NCBI RefSeq assembly: GCF_900095795.1
Contig: NZ_LT608328.1
Span: 1,729,001-1,793,000, forward strand
DNA length: 64,000 bases
Origin: Petrimonas mucosa
GTDB taxonomy: Bacteria > Bacteroidota > Bacteroidia > Bacteroidales > Dysgonomonadaceae
Direction: 5' to 3'
Within the stretch, counting starts at the first letter, position 1. Each line of letters opens with the position of its first letter. Below, piece by piece: positions 16,332 to 23,590 of this stretch. Made by a program: the position numbers and the translations under genes. Below the pieces are notes generated by a model, which was given only the letters and a program-made list of their open reading frames with translations, was not told the origin of the DNA and made no database searches.

Positions 16332-19300
16332 ATGGACACACCCAGTTTTAAAGAAGACCATATCAGTCAGATTCCGGCATTGCAAATGCTGGTAAACCTG
16401 GGCTATACCTATCTCAGCCCGGCTGAGGCCGAGCGGCTCAGAGGTGGCAAAACAACCAACGTGCTGCTGGAAGATGTGCTACGCAAACAGCTGAAAGAAA
16501 TCAACAGCATTCGGCTTAGCGCTACCAAGACGAGCCTGTTCACCGATGAAAATATTGAACGGGGCATCCTAGCGCTGAAAAATCTGCCCATGAATGAAGG
16601 GTATATAGCTGCCTGTGAAAAGGCCTACAACTTGCTCACTTTAGGCCAGCCCCTGGAGCAGAGCATTGACGGGGACAAAAAGAGTTTTACACTCCTATAT
16701 ATCGACTGGAAAAACATCCACAACAATGTTTTTCATGTTACCGAAGAGTTCAGCGTCATGCGCAGCACCAGCAAAGACCATTACCGACCGGATCTGGTGT
16801 TGTTTGTGAACGGTATTCCGTTTTGCATCATTGAGTGCAAGCGTCCGGATATGAGAGAACCGCTCAAGCAGGCGATTAGTCAGCATTTACGTAGCCAACA
16901 GGAAGATGGGATTAGAAGCTTATATGTATATGCGCAACTGATCTTAAGCATTGCCACACAGGATGCTGCCTACGCTACCAATGCAACACCCGAAAAATTC
17001 TGGGCGAAATGGCAAGAGAAATTTGAAGAAAGTGAAAAGTTAAAAGAGTACAATGAAAAGTTGAAGATACTCAAAAACAAACCACTTCCGATTTCTATAA
17101 AGGAACATTTGTTTTCTGACCGGTTCAAATACGTTCGGCAATATTTTGATGCTTTGGAGCAGGAAGAAATTCTTCCCACAGAGCAAGACAAATACCTCTT
17201 TGGATTGTGCCGCCCCGAACGATTAATGGATCTGGTTTTCAATTTCATTTTGTTTGACAATGGGGAGAAAAAAATTGCCCGCTATCAACAGTTTTTTGCC
17301 ATCAAAAAATCCATGCATCGCATCAGGCAAATAGAAAATGGCAAGAGAAAGGGCGGCGTAATCTGGCACACCCAGGGGAGCGGTAAATCATTAACCATGG
17401 TGATGCTGGCACAGGCTATTGCCATGGAGCCCAGCATCCGCAATCCAAAAATTGTTCTGGTAACCGACAGAACCGATTTGGATGATCAGATTACCAAAAC
17501 TTTTAGAAAGTGTGGCAAGTTCGTAGATAATGCTACCACAGGACAGCGATTGGTGGAACTACTGGAAAGTAAAAGCGATGCGGTTGTTACCACCATCATC
17601 AATAAGTTTAATGCAGCTGTCAAGAAAATTAAAAAGCCACTCGAAAGCCATGACATCTTTGTATTGGTAGATGAGGGGCACCGGAGTCAGTACGGCATCT
17701 TTAACCTTGACATGCAGAAAACCTTGCCCAATGCATGCTACATTGCGATGACCGGAACTCCGCTTTTCAAAAAAGATAAAAGCACGGCTGCCAAATTTGG
17801 GGGAATCATTGATGCTTACACAGTGGAACAGGCTGTTAGTGACCAGGCAGTTGTACCGCTACTTTATGAAGGACGCCTGGCCATACAGGAAGTAAACGCA
17901 AGTCCCATAGATACATTCTTCGAAATGGTTTCTGAGCCCCTGACGGAATATCAAAAAGCGGACATTAAAAAGAAATTTGCTCGTTATGATCACCTGAATT
18001 CAGCCGAACAAAAGATGCGGATGATTGCCTGGGACATCAGCTATCATTTCCGGAACAACTGGCAAGGCAAAACTCCTTTTAAAGGTCAGTTGGTTTGTGA
18101 TAAAAAAATAAATGCGATAAAATATAAAGAGTACCTCGATGAAATCGGTATTGTAACAAGCGAGGTATTGATTTCACCTATTGACGAACGAGAAGGAGAA
18201 GAAAGTGCGTATGAAAAATCATCGGAAAAGGTAAATCAGTTTTGGAAACGAATGATGGACGAACATGGTAATGCCCGGAGTTATGAAAAGAATATCATCA
18301 ATCGTTTCAAGAACCAAAAGGACCCCGAGATTATCATCGTGGTGGATAAGTTGCTAACGGGATTTGATGAGCCCAAAAACACCGTTCTGTACCTCACACG
18401 CAATTTACTGGGTCACAAACTCCTGCAGGCTATTGCCAGGGTTAATCGGATTTATCCGGATAAAGATTTCGGTTACATCATTGACTATTATGGTGTGATT
18501 GAAAATTTGGATGATGCTTTGCAGATGTACTCTTCATTTGAAGATTTTGATGAAGAGGATTTGGTAGGAACACTTACCAATATTTCGGAAGAAATTAAAA
18601 AACTACCGCAAAAGCATTCAGACCTTTGGGATATTTTCAAAACGATAGCCAACAAACGGGATGCAGAAGCATATCAGCAATTATTAAAAGATGAAGCAAT
18701 ACGAGTTTTATTTTACGATAAATTGGCTGCCTTTGCCAAGAGTTTAAAGCTTGCTTTGTCTTCTATTCAATTTCACAAAGACGTTGAGGAAAAAACCATC
18801 AACCGTTACAAAGAAGATTTGACCATGTTCTTGAAACTACGTTTGGCAGTAGTGGAAAGATACAGTGATGAAATTGACTACAAACAATATGAAGGTCAAA
18901 TTCAAAAACTGATTGACACACACATTACCACAGAGAAAATTGAAACCATCACAGAACTGGTAAACATATTTGACAAGGATAAATTTCAGCAGGAAGTAGA
19001 AAACACAACCGGAAAAGCAGCAAAAGCGGACAAGATTGCCAGCAGAACAGCCAAGCACATCACCGAGAAAATGGATGAAGACCCTGCTTTTTACAAGAAG
19101 TTTTCGCAAATGCTGAAAGAAACCATTGCTGACTATGAAGCCAAACGCATCAGCGAAGCACAATACCTGAGCAGAGTTCAAGACATCATGAACAATGTTT
19201 TGGCTCATACCGACAATGATATTCCTGAACAATTGAATGAGAGAGATGTGGCCAAAGCCTTTTATGGATTGACATTTGAGGCACTATCTGAAAAGATTCA

Positions 19301-19559
19301 AGATGATGCGGTATGTAAAGAAATCGCAACGCAAGCAGCTTTACAAATTGACGACCTGATTCAAGCTTCAGTATTGGAAAATGGCAAACCGATTGTTGAC
19401 TGGCAATACAAAACGAATATCACCGGAAAGTTGATCATTGAAATTGGCGATTATTTAATTGATGAAGTACGGGACAAATACAATGTGGACTTGTCATTTA
19501 AAGACATGGACAAGATTGCCGAAGATTGTATTGAAGTGGCTAAAATCCGTTACAAGTAA
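16332..19559 (+). CDS. hsdR: Type I restriction endonuclease subunit R (HsdR)
   Basis: The 1075-residue motor and nuclease subunit: it pulls in DNA with ATP and cuts it when the HsdS site is unmethylated. The N-terminal PD-(D/E)XK nuclease is at about residues 150-172 (RPDLVLFVNG, then IIECKRP). The helicase has Walker A TQGSGKS near residue 348 and a DEGH box near 447, followed by the second RecA-like domain with LLTGFDEP and ARVNR. A long C-terminal helical part contacts HsdM. Length and motifs are complete. It lies downstream of the DUF2188 gene and fic remnant and overlaps the next start codon (TAATG). Confidence 0.95.
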   Translation: MDTPSFKEDHISQIPALQMLVNLGYTYLSPAEAERLRGGKTTNVLLEDVLRKQLKEINSIRLSATKTSLFTDENIERGILALKNLPMNEGYIAACEKAYNLLTLGQPLEQSIDGDKKSFTLLYIDWKNIHNNVFHVTEEFSVMRSTSKDHYRPDLVLFVNGIPFCIIECKRPDMREPLKQAISQHLRSQQEDGIRSLYVYAQLILSIATQDAAYATNATPEKFWAKWQEKFEESEKLKEYNEKLKILKNKPLPISIKEHLFSDRFKYVRQYFDALEQEEILPTEQDKYLFGLCRPERLMDLVFNFILFDNGEKKIARYQQFFAIKKSMHRIRQIENGKRKGGVIWHTQGSGKSLTMVMLAQAIAMEPSIRNPKIVLVTDRTDLDDQITKTFRKCGKFVDNATTGQRLVELLESKSDAVVTTIINKFNAAVKKIKKPLESHDIFVLVDEGHRSQYGIFNLDMQKTLPNACYIAMTGTPLFKKDKSTAAKFGGIIDAYTVEQAVSDQAVVPLLYEGRLAIQEVNASPIDTFFEMVSEPLTEYQKADIKKKFARYDHLNSAEQKMRMIAWDISYHFRNNWQGKTPFKGQLVCDKKINAIKYKEYLDEIGIVTSEVLISPIDEREGEESAYEKSSEKVNQFWKRMMDEHGNARSYEKNIINRFKNQKDPEIIIVVDKLLTGFDEPKNTVLYLTRNLLGHKLLQAIARVNRIYPDKDFGYIIDYYGVIENLDDALQMYSSFEDFDEEDLVGTLTNISEEIKKLPQKHSDLWDIFKTIANKRDAEAYQQLLKDEAIRVLFYDKLAAFAKSLKLALSSIQFHKDVEEKTINRYKEDLTMFLKLRLAVVERYSDEIDYKQYEGQIQKLIDTHITTEKIETITELVNIFDKDKFQQEVENTTGKAAKADKIASRTAKHITEKMDEDPAFYKKFSQMLKETIADYEAKRISEAQYLSRVQDIMNNVLAHTDNDIPEQLNERDVAKAFYGLTFEALSEKIQDDAVCKEIATQAALQIDDLIQASVLENGKPIVDWQYKTNITGKLIIEIGDYLIDEVRDKYNVDLSFKDMDKIAEDCIEVAKIRYK

Positions 19560-20254
19560 TGACAGCAGCTATACAATATGGAAGTAGAACAATAGATTTT
19601 CGTTTGGAGTATTCAGACAGAAAATCACTTGGCATTACTGTAACGCCCGAAATGGAAGTGTTAGTAAAAGCTCCAGCTGATACAAGCTTAGAAAAAGTGA
19701 AAGAGAAAATTAGAAAAAAAGCACCTTGGATAATTAAGCAGCAAAGCTTCTTTCTTTCCTTTCAGCCAAAGACACCAAGCCGAAAATACATTAGCGGAGA
19801 AACCCATCTATATTTAGGCAGACAGTACCGTTTACAAATTCAAATTGGTAAAGAAGAATCAGTAAAACTAAAAGGGAAATTCATTTTAGTTACAGCAAGC
19901 GAAAAATCAAGAGCTAAAGATTTATTGCATGACTGGTACTTGCAACATGCAAGGGCAAAGTTTCATGCCATCGCAACACCACTTATTGAAAAATTCAAGA
20001 AGCATAAAGTAGAACCAAGTTCAATTGTGTTGCGTGACATGCCTACACGTTGGGGAAGCTGCACTCCGAAAGGAAAAATCATCTTAAATCCTGAATTGAT
20101 TAAAGCACCAAAAGGCTGCATCGAATATGTAATCATACACGAACTTTGTCATTTAATTCATCATGGCCATACACAGAAATTTATAGATTTACAGACAAAG
20201 GAAATGAAAGACTGGGAAAAGTGGAAAATGAAATTAGAAAAACTATTAGCATGA
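19559..20254 (+). CDS. YgjP-like zinc metallopeptidase-fold protein (DUF45)
   Basis: A 231-residue protein of the YgjP/SprT-like family: an N-terminal SDRKSLGITVTPEMEVLVKAP segment, RWGSCTPKGKIILNPELI, and the zinc motif HELCHLIHHGHT near residues 197-208. The E. coli homologue is reported as a UTP pyrophosphatase although the fold is zinc-peptidase-like. Its start overlaps the hsdR stop by one base, so it is translationally coupled; members are frequently the last gene of type I loci. Its job in restriction is unclear. Confidence 0.88.
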   Translation: MTAAIQYGSRTIDFRLEYSDRKSLGITVTPEMEVLVKAPADTSLEKVKEKIRKKAPWIIKQQSFFLSFQPKTPSRKYISGETHLYLGRQYRLQIQIGKEESVKLKGKFILVTASEKSRAKDLLHDWYLQHARAKFHAIATPLIEKFKKHKVEPSSIVLRDMPTRWGSCTPKGKIILNPELIKAPKGCIEYVIIHELCHLIHHGHTQKFIDLQTKEMKDWEKWKMKLEKLLA

Positions 20255-20262
20255 GCCTACAC

Positions 20263-20336
20263 GCAAAAGCACACACATTTGCAAGCCGCGCAAGACCAAG
20301 CACAGACCAAATCTTGCAAAAGAGTGTGCTTTTCGC
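20263..20336. other. Long hairpin after the restriction operon
   Basis: Arms at 20263-20285 and 20313-20336 (GCAAAAGCACAC...TTTGCAAG against CTTGCAAA...GTGTGCTTTTCGC) pair almost fully around a 27-nt loop. It directly follows the YgjP-like gene. It lacks a T run, so it is not a standard terminator. It resembles the arms of the attC-like sites but has no matching AAC/GTT flanks. The rest of 20337-20523 holds nothing I can name. Confidence 0.5.
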
Positions 20337-20523
20337 CAACCCCAAAAGAATTGCGAAGCAATCACGAGCACCTATGAAAACCAGCAATATGCGAGTAAAT
20401 TCATTTTTTTCTTCCCTCCCTTCGGTGTTTTATTTTTTCGCCACCCACAACCGACACAAAAACAGTTGGACAGAAACAGCGAAAACCCATACTGGACAAG
20501 GCTTGACAATGACGGAGGACAGA

Positions 20524-20659
20524 AGGCCAGCTTGTAACAGCGTGTATGTGGCAATAGCGGGTGAAGTGGTAAATCGAAGGTCTGTGCTTTTAAAAAACTT
20601 TGTGCTAAACGGAAAGGAAAGTACTTCTAATCCGCTACTGCACATACACGCAAACCGTT
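20524..20659 (+). other. attC-like site E (end of the 14.5-kb segment)
   Basis: R'' at 20524-20538 ends GCTTGTAAC. The arms at 20539-20560 and 20632-20651 pair perfectly over 11 bp (GCGTGTATGTG/CACATACACGC) and again over TAGCGG/CCGCTA, with unpaired bases between, as in attC sites. AAACC leads to GTT at 20657. R'' matches the segment start 14 kb upstream at 6164. Confidence 0.65.
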
Positions 20660-20705
20660 GTAAGACATTTTGGGGTCGATAATACAAGAATGATAAAGGC
20701 AAGAT

Positions 20706-21335
20706 ATGAATTGGAATGAATACTTTGAAATGATGAAAGACTGGAAGAAATTGCCAGCCTACAAAGCTGAACCAAGAATTGATAGTTTGGTTGGGTTTTA
20801 TTTAAAGGATGCTCTTACAGATTTCTTAGGAGTAGAAATAATTGGAATAATTCCGGAGCTCCCAATTCGTTTAGCCACAGTTAAGCCTCAGCACGAATCT
20901 ACGAATTATGCTGATCGATCCTATAAAGTTGATTTCTATGCGGTTGATGAAAACTCAAAAGACTATTTGATTGAGTTTAAAACTGACTCTGGTTCCAGAA
21001 GAATAAAACAAGATGATTACTTACGCGAAGCCCAACAAGTTGGAATTAAAAAAGTAATTGAAGGAATTTTCAAAATTTATCAAGCTAGTTCCTATAAAAG
21101 GAAGTACGAACATTTAATCAAGAAATTGAATGAATTTCAGAAGATTGATTTGAATGGAAAATTCATTGGAATAGAAAAGAAGATTGAAATAATTTACTTC
21201 CAGCCTAAAACGCATAATGAAGATGAAAGATGCATAGATTTCAAATGGTTTTCCAATTGGTTAAGCGAAAAATATCCCAACACTGAATTTGAGATGGAAT
21301 TTTCAAAAGCTCTGAGGATTTGGGGAAATGATTAA
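20706..21335 (+). CDS. PD-(D/E)XK nuclease-like cassette protein
   Basis: A 209-residue soluble protein that I do not recognise as a named family. It carries a pattern of the PD-(D/E)XK nuclease fold: E/D residues near PRIDSLVG (about 23-30), then YKVDFYAVDE and, 11 residues on, YLIEFKTD (Glu-X-Lys at about 94-96), followed by a helix with Q/R residues (IKQDDYLREAQQVG). It is alone in a 752-bp cassette: GTT 49 bp upstream, R'' overlapping just after the stop. AT-rich like the other cassettes. A role as a defence nuclease is plausible from fold and place, not proven. Confidence 0.65.
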   Translation: MNWNEYFEMMKDWKKLPAYKAEPRIDSLVGFYLKDALTDFLGVEIIGIIPELPIRLATVKPQHESTNYADRSYKVDFYAVDENSKDYLIEFKTDSGSRRIKQDDYLREAQQVGIKKVIEGIFKIYQASSYKRKYEHLIKKLNEFQKIDLNGKFIGIEKKIEIIYFQPKTHNEDERCIDFKWFSNWLSEKYPNTEFEMEFSKALRIWGND

Positions 21336-21341
21336 GAAAGA

Positions 21342-21411
21342 CGACCCCAAAACATCTTACAACAGCGTGTACATGCCATTGCTTCGCAACGGCACATACA
21401 CGCGGAACGTT
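21342..21411 (+). other. attC-like site G
   Basis: R'' at 21342-21363 ends CATCTTACAAC and is complementary at about 20 of 22 positions to the cassette start at 20657-20678. The arms 21364-21381 and 21387-21403 (AGCGTGTA..GCC.TTG against CAA..GGC..TACACGC) enclose a CTTCG loop. GGAAC then GTT at 21409. At about 70 bp it is the most compact and classic of the sites. Confidence 0.72.
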
Positions 21412-21462
21412 GGCGGTCATGCTAAAAAACGACACAGTAAACAATTAACAACGACATAATAT

Positions 21463-23220
21463 ATGTTTGAACAGATTAACGAAGAAATAAAAACACCCTA
21501 CTATCAGGACAATTTCCCCAACAACGGACAAAGATTTATTGCTTGGTATTTGCGTAATGTTCACCTGCGAGACATGGTAGAAACCAGAGACGACATTACA
21601 GATGGTGCAGACGACAAACAAATAGATGCGATAGTAATTGATGATGATAAAAACACAATTTTCATTCTTCAAGGAAAGTTCATTGGTGGGACAGTGGTTG
21701 ACGCTGAACCTTTGAGAGAAGTATTATCCTCATGGATACAACTACGTGACCTTGTTAGACTTCAAGAAGTTGGTAACAACAAACTGAAAAGAAAATTATC
21801 AGACGTTGCAAGAGCATTAGAAGACGACTATGAAATTGCCTTTGAATTAATAACCACAGGGGATTTAACGGCAGCAGCTAAAAATGACCTAGCGACCTTT
21901 CAACAACAGCTTGCGGACTTATCTGAGAAAGACGATTTAATCTGTTCTATTTCCGTCATAGACAGTGACGAAATTAAAAGACGTTATGACCTTGCACTTG
22001 AAAAGGAAAATCCTTCTATAAACCATGTAATAGACCTTTCGGCAGGACACTTTATGTATGAAACATTAGCAAACACAAAAGTTGCTATTGGCGCACTACC
22101 GTTAAAAGAGTGCATAAAGATACCAGGTATAAAAGATGGAACTCTCTTTCAAAAAAACGTTAGGCAGAGTTTAGGACTAAGCAACACAGTAAATAAGGGT
22201 ATTAGGCAAACCATTTATAGTGACAAACACAAAGACTTTTTCTTTTTCCATAATGGTATTACTGCCATATGTAACAGAATGGAAAAGAAAGATAATCAAT
22301 TGAAACTACACGGACTTAGTGTTGTAAACGGTTGTCAATCTTTAAACACGATTTTGAGTTGCAGTGAAAAAGTCAAAACACTTGAAGACACTTACGTTCT
22401 TTTCCGTTTCTATGAAATTCCGCAGCGAGACAGAGCCGATAGAATAAGCATTAACACAAACTCTCAAAGCGCTGTAAAACCAAGAGATTTAAGAAGTAAT
22501 GACAAGCGTGTTTTAAATATCAAAAAACAATTTGAGCAGAAATATCCACAAGGTTACTTTATTACTAAACGTGGTGAAGTTCCACCAGCCGACAAAGACA
22601 AATCTTATGTTCTTGACTTTTCAGACTTGGGTAAGTTCTTAATCGCTTGGCATTCACAAAGACCAAATATTTCATACAGTGAAACAAAAATATTTGACAA
22701 ATACTTTGAGCAGCTTTTTAAAAGAGAATACAAACCTGAAAATGCTCAGGCGCTTAATTTCTTCTATCAAGAAATACTGAAAACATGGGGAAAAGAAAAT
22801 CCACTTGGACTTAATGAAACTCTTTTAGCAATGAAAGCATATGCACCCTATCACCATTTATATGCGGTATCAATGTGCTTTTCAATATCAAATAACCAAG
22901 CTGAAAGAGTTCCATTTCCAATTAAGTGCTACGAAAAAGCAAAAGAAGCAGGCATGATTGGAGAAATAATTAAAATTGCTGGTGTGAGTCTAAATATGGC
23001 ACTTGAAGCAGCAGCCAATGAACCGCAACCCCAAAACAGAGTTTTCAGCCCTCACAATTGGATTAAGGCAAAAAGTTGTTTAGCAGGTATAAATGGTGCG
23101 ATAAGAAACTATTTCAGTATGCTTCCTCTTATGCCGGGTGGACAAGAAATAAAAAACCGACTGACAACAACTCTTGAATTAAATCCAGAAGATTTTGAAT
23201 ATAGATGGGCAGCAGACTAA
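21463..23220 (+). CDS. AIPR family protein (abortive phage infection)
   Basis: A 585-residue protein of the AIPR family, named for abortive-infection phage resistance. The N-terminal part has DDKQIDAIVIDDD, then IFILQGKF (a restriction-endonuclease-like D...E/Q-X-K patch at about residues 50-72). The diagnostic core FFFFHNGITAI and GLSVVNGCQSLNTIL is at about residues 262-298, followed by RADRISINTNSQ. Length is normal. It is alone in its cassette, 54 bp after GTT at 21409, with R'' 13 bp after the stop. Family call strong; mechanism of the family unclear. Confidence 0.9.
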   Translation: MFEQINEEIKTPYYQDNFPNNGQRFIAWYLRNVHLRDMVETRDDITDGADDKQIDAIVIDDDKNTIFILQGKFIGGTVVDAEPLREVLSSWIQLRDLVRLQEVGNNKLKRKLSDVARALEDDYEIAFELITTGDLTAAAKNDLATFQQQLADLSEKDDLICSISVIDSDEIKRRYDLALEKENPSINHVIDLSAGHFMYETLANTKVAIGALPLKECIKIPGIKDGTLFQKNVRQSLGLSNTVNKGIRQTIYSDKHKDFFFFHNGITAICNRMEKKDNQLKLHGLSVVNGCQSLNTILSCSEKVKTLEDTYVLFRFYEIPQRDRADRISINTNSQSAVKPRDLRSNDKRVLNIKKQFEQKYPQGYFITKRGEVPPADKDKSYVLDFSDLGKFLIAWHSQRPNISYSETKIFDKYFEQLFKREYKPENAQALNFFYQEILKTWGKENPLGLNETLLAMKAYAPYHHLYAVSMCFSISNNQAERVPFPIKCYEKAKEAGMIGEIIKIAGVSLNMALEAAANEPQPQNRVFSPHNWIKAKSCLAGINGAIRNYFSMLPLMPGGQEIKNRLTTTLELNPEDFEYRWAAD

Positions 23221-23233
23221 CATACAAAGAAGA

Positions 23234-23370
23234 AGCACGAACCGCCAACACGGGTTTTGCGTCAGGCGGGGTGACGTGCAAACTTGGAGCTTTGTGCTTC
23301 TATTTAAGTTCAGTGCTGGTTGACAGTTTTGTGCTCCGAAACCCGCCCGAACGCAAAGCCCGAAACCGTA
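23234..23370 (+). other. attC-like site H (right end of the array)
   Basis: R'' at 23234-23249 (AGCACGAACCGCCAAC) is complementary, with one extra base, to the cassette start at 21409 (GTTGGCGGTCATGCT). The arms at 23250-23271 and 23341-23362 pair (CGGGTTTTGCG/CGCAAAGCCCG and a GGCGGG block). The following triplet is GTA (23368), not GTT, so the last junction is degenerate. Positions 23371-23590 beyond it hold only a CACAAGCCGACC-type repeat and AT-rich sequence. Confidence 0.65.
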
Positions 23371-23378
23371 AGCCGACA

Positions 23379-23430
23379 CACAAGCCGACCTTTCGCAAAG
23401 CCAAAAGATCCACTTTTTTGCAAACGCACC
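23379..23430 (+). repeat. Direct repeat also found at about 6386-6440
   Basis: CACAAGCCGACC, then GCAAAGCCAAAAGA and CCACTTTTT recur in the same order as at 6387-6440, with small differences; a shorter copy of the first part lies at 6289-6305. The two long copies bracket the restriction locus and the last two cassettes. Confidence 0.7.
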
Positions 23431-23590
23431 GACAGAAATATGTATTTTGGTAAATTATACTTTGAGAACTGAGTCCGCTCTGAAAACCCCGTTTTTTCAA
23501 ATTACTGAAAAACGCAGTTTCGCCGGAAAAATGTGATTACTTTTATTGACTAAGAATATATTTACAATAATGTACATATTGAAACACTGT

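Larger units (their letters stand above)
6164..20656 (+). mobile_element. About 14.5-kb segment bounded like a single cassette
   Basis: The start at 6164-6178 (GTTACAAGCAAGCCT) is complementary at 13 of 15 positions to R'' at 20524-20538 (AGGCCAGCTTGTAAC), which is followed by an attC-like hairpin and GTT at 20657. Everything between (half-HsdS, HsdM, RhuM, HsdS, HAD, OLD-like, DUF2188, fic remnant, HsdR, YgjP-like) is on the + strand apart from an IS1380 insertion. Without that insertion it would be about 12.9 kb. Positions 6164-6500 contain no convincing gene, only CACAAGCCGACC-type repeats. Confidence 0.55.
1461..23367 (+). mobile_element. Integron-like gene cassette array without a visible integrase
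   Basis: Segments starting at 1461, 1621, 4515, 4675, 6005, 6164, 20657 and 21409 all start with GTT. Each gene-bearing one ends with the reverse complement of its own start, ending AAC, followed by a long hairpin and the next GTT. In integrons R'' pairs with the R' that opens the same cassette, and recombination cuts between G and TT; these junctions obey that rule. All non-IS genes are on the + strand. No tyrosine recombinase is encoded in the window, so the nearest known category is a cluster of attC sites lacking integrase (CALIN). The pattern is read directly; the integron interpretation is inference. Confidence 0.65.

Noticed and set aside
19559..20254. YgjP-like protein as a SprT DNA-protein crosslink protease
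   Set aside because: It shares a zinc motif, but the N-terminal pattern and the RWGSC block are those of YgjP/DUF45.
20146..20682. 178-codon frame overlapping the YgjP-like gene and attC-like site E
   Set aside because: It overlaps the real gene in another frame and runs through two hairpins; composition not protein-like.
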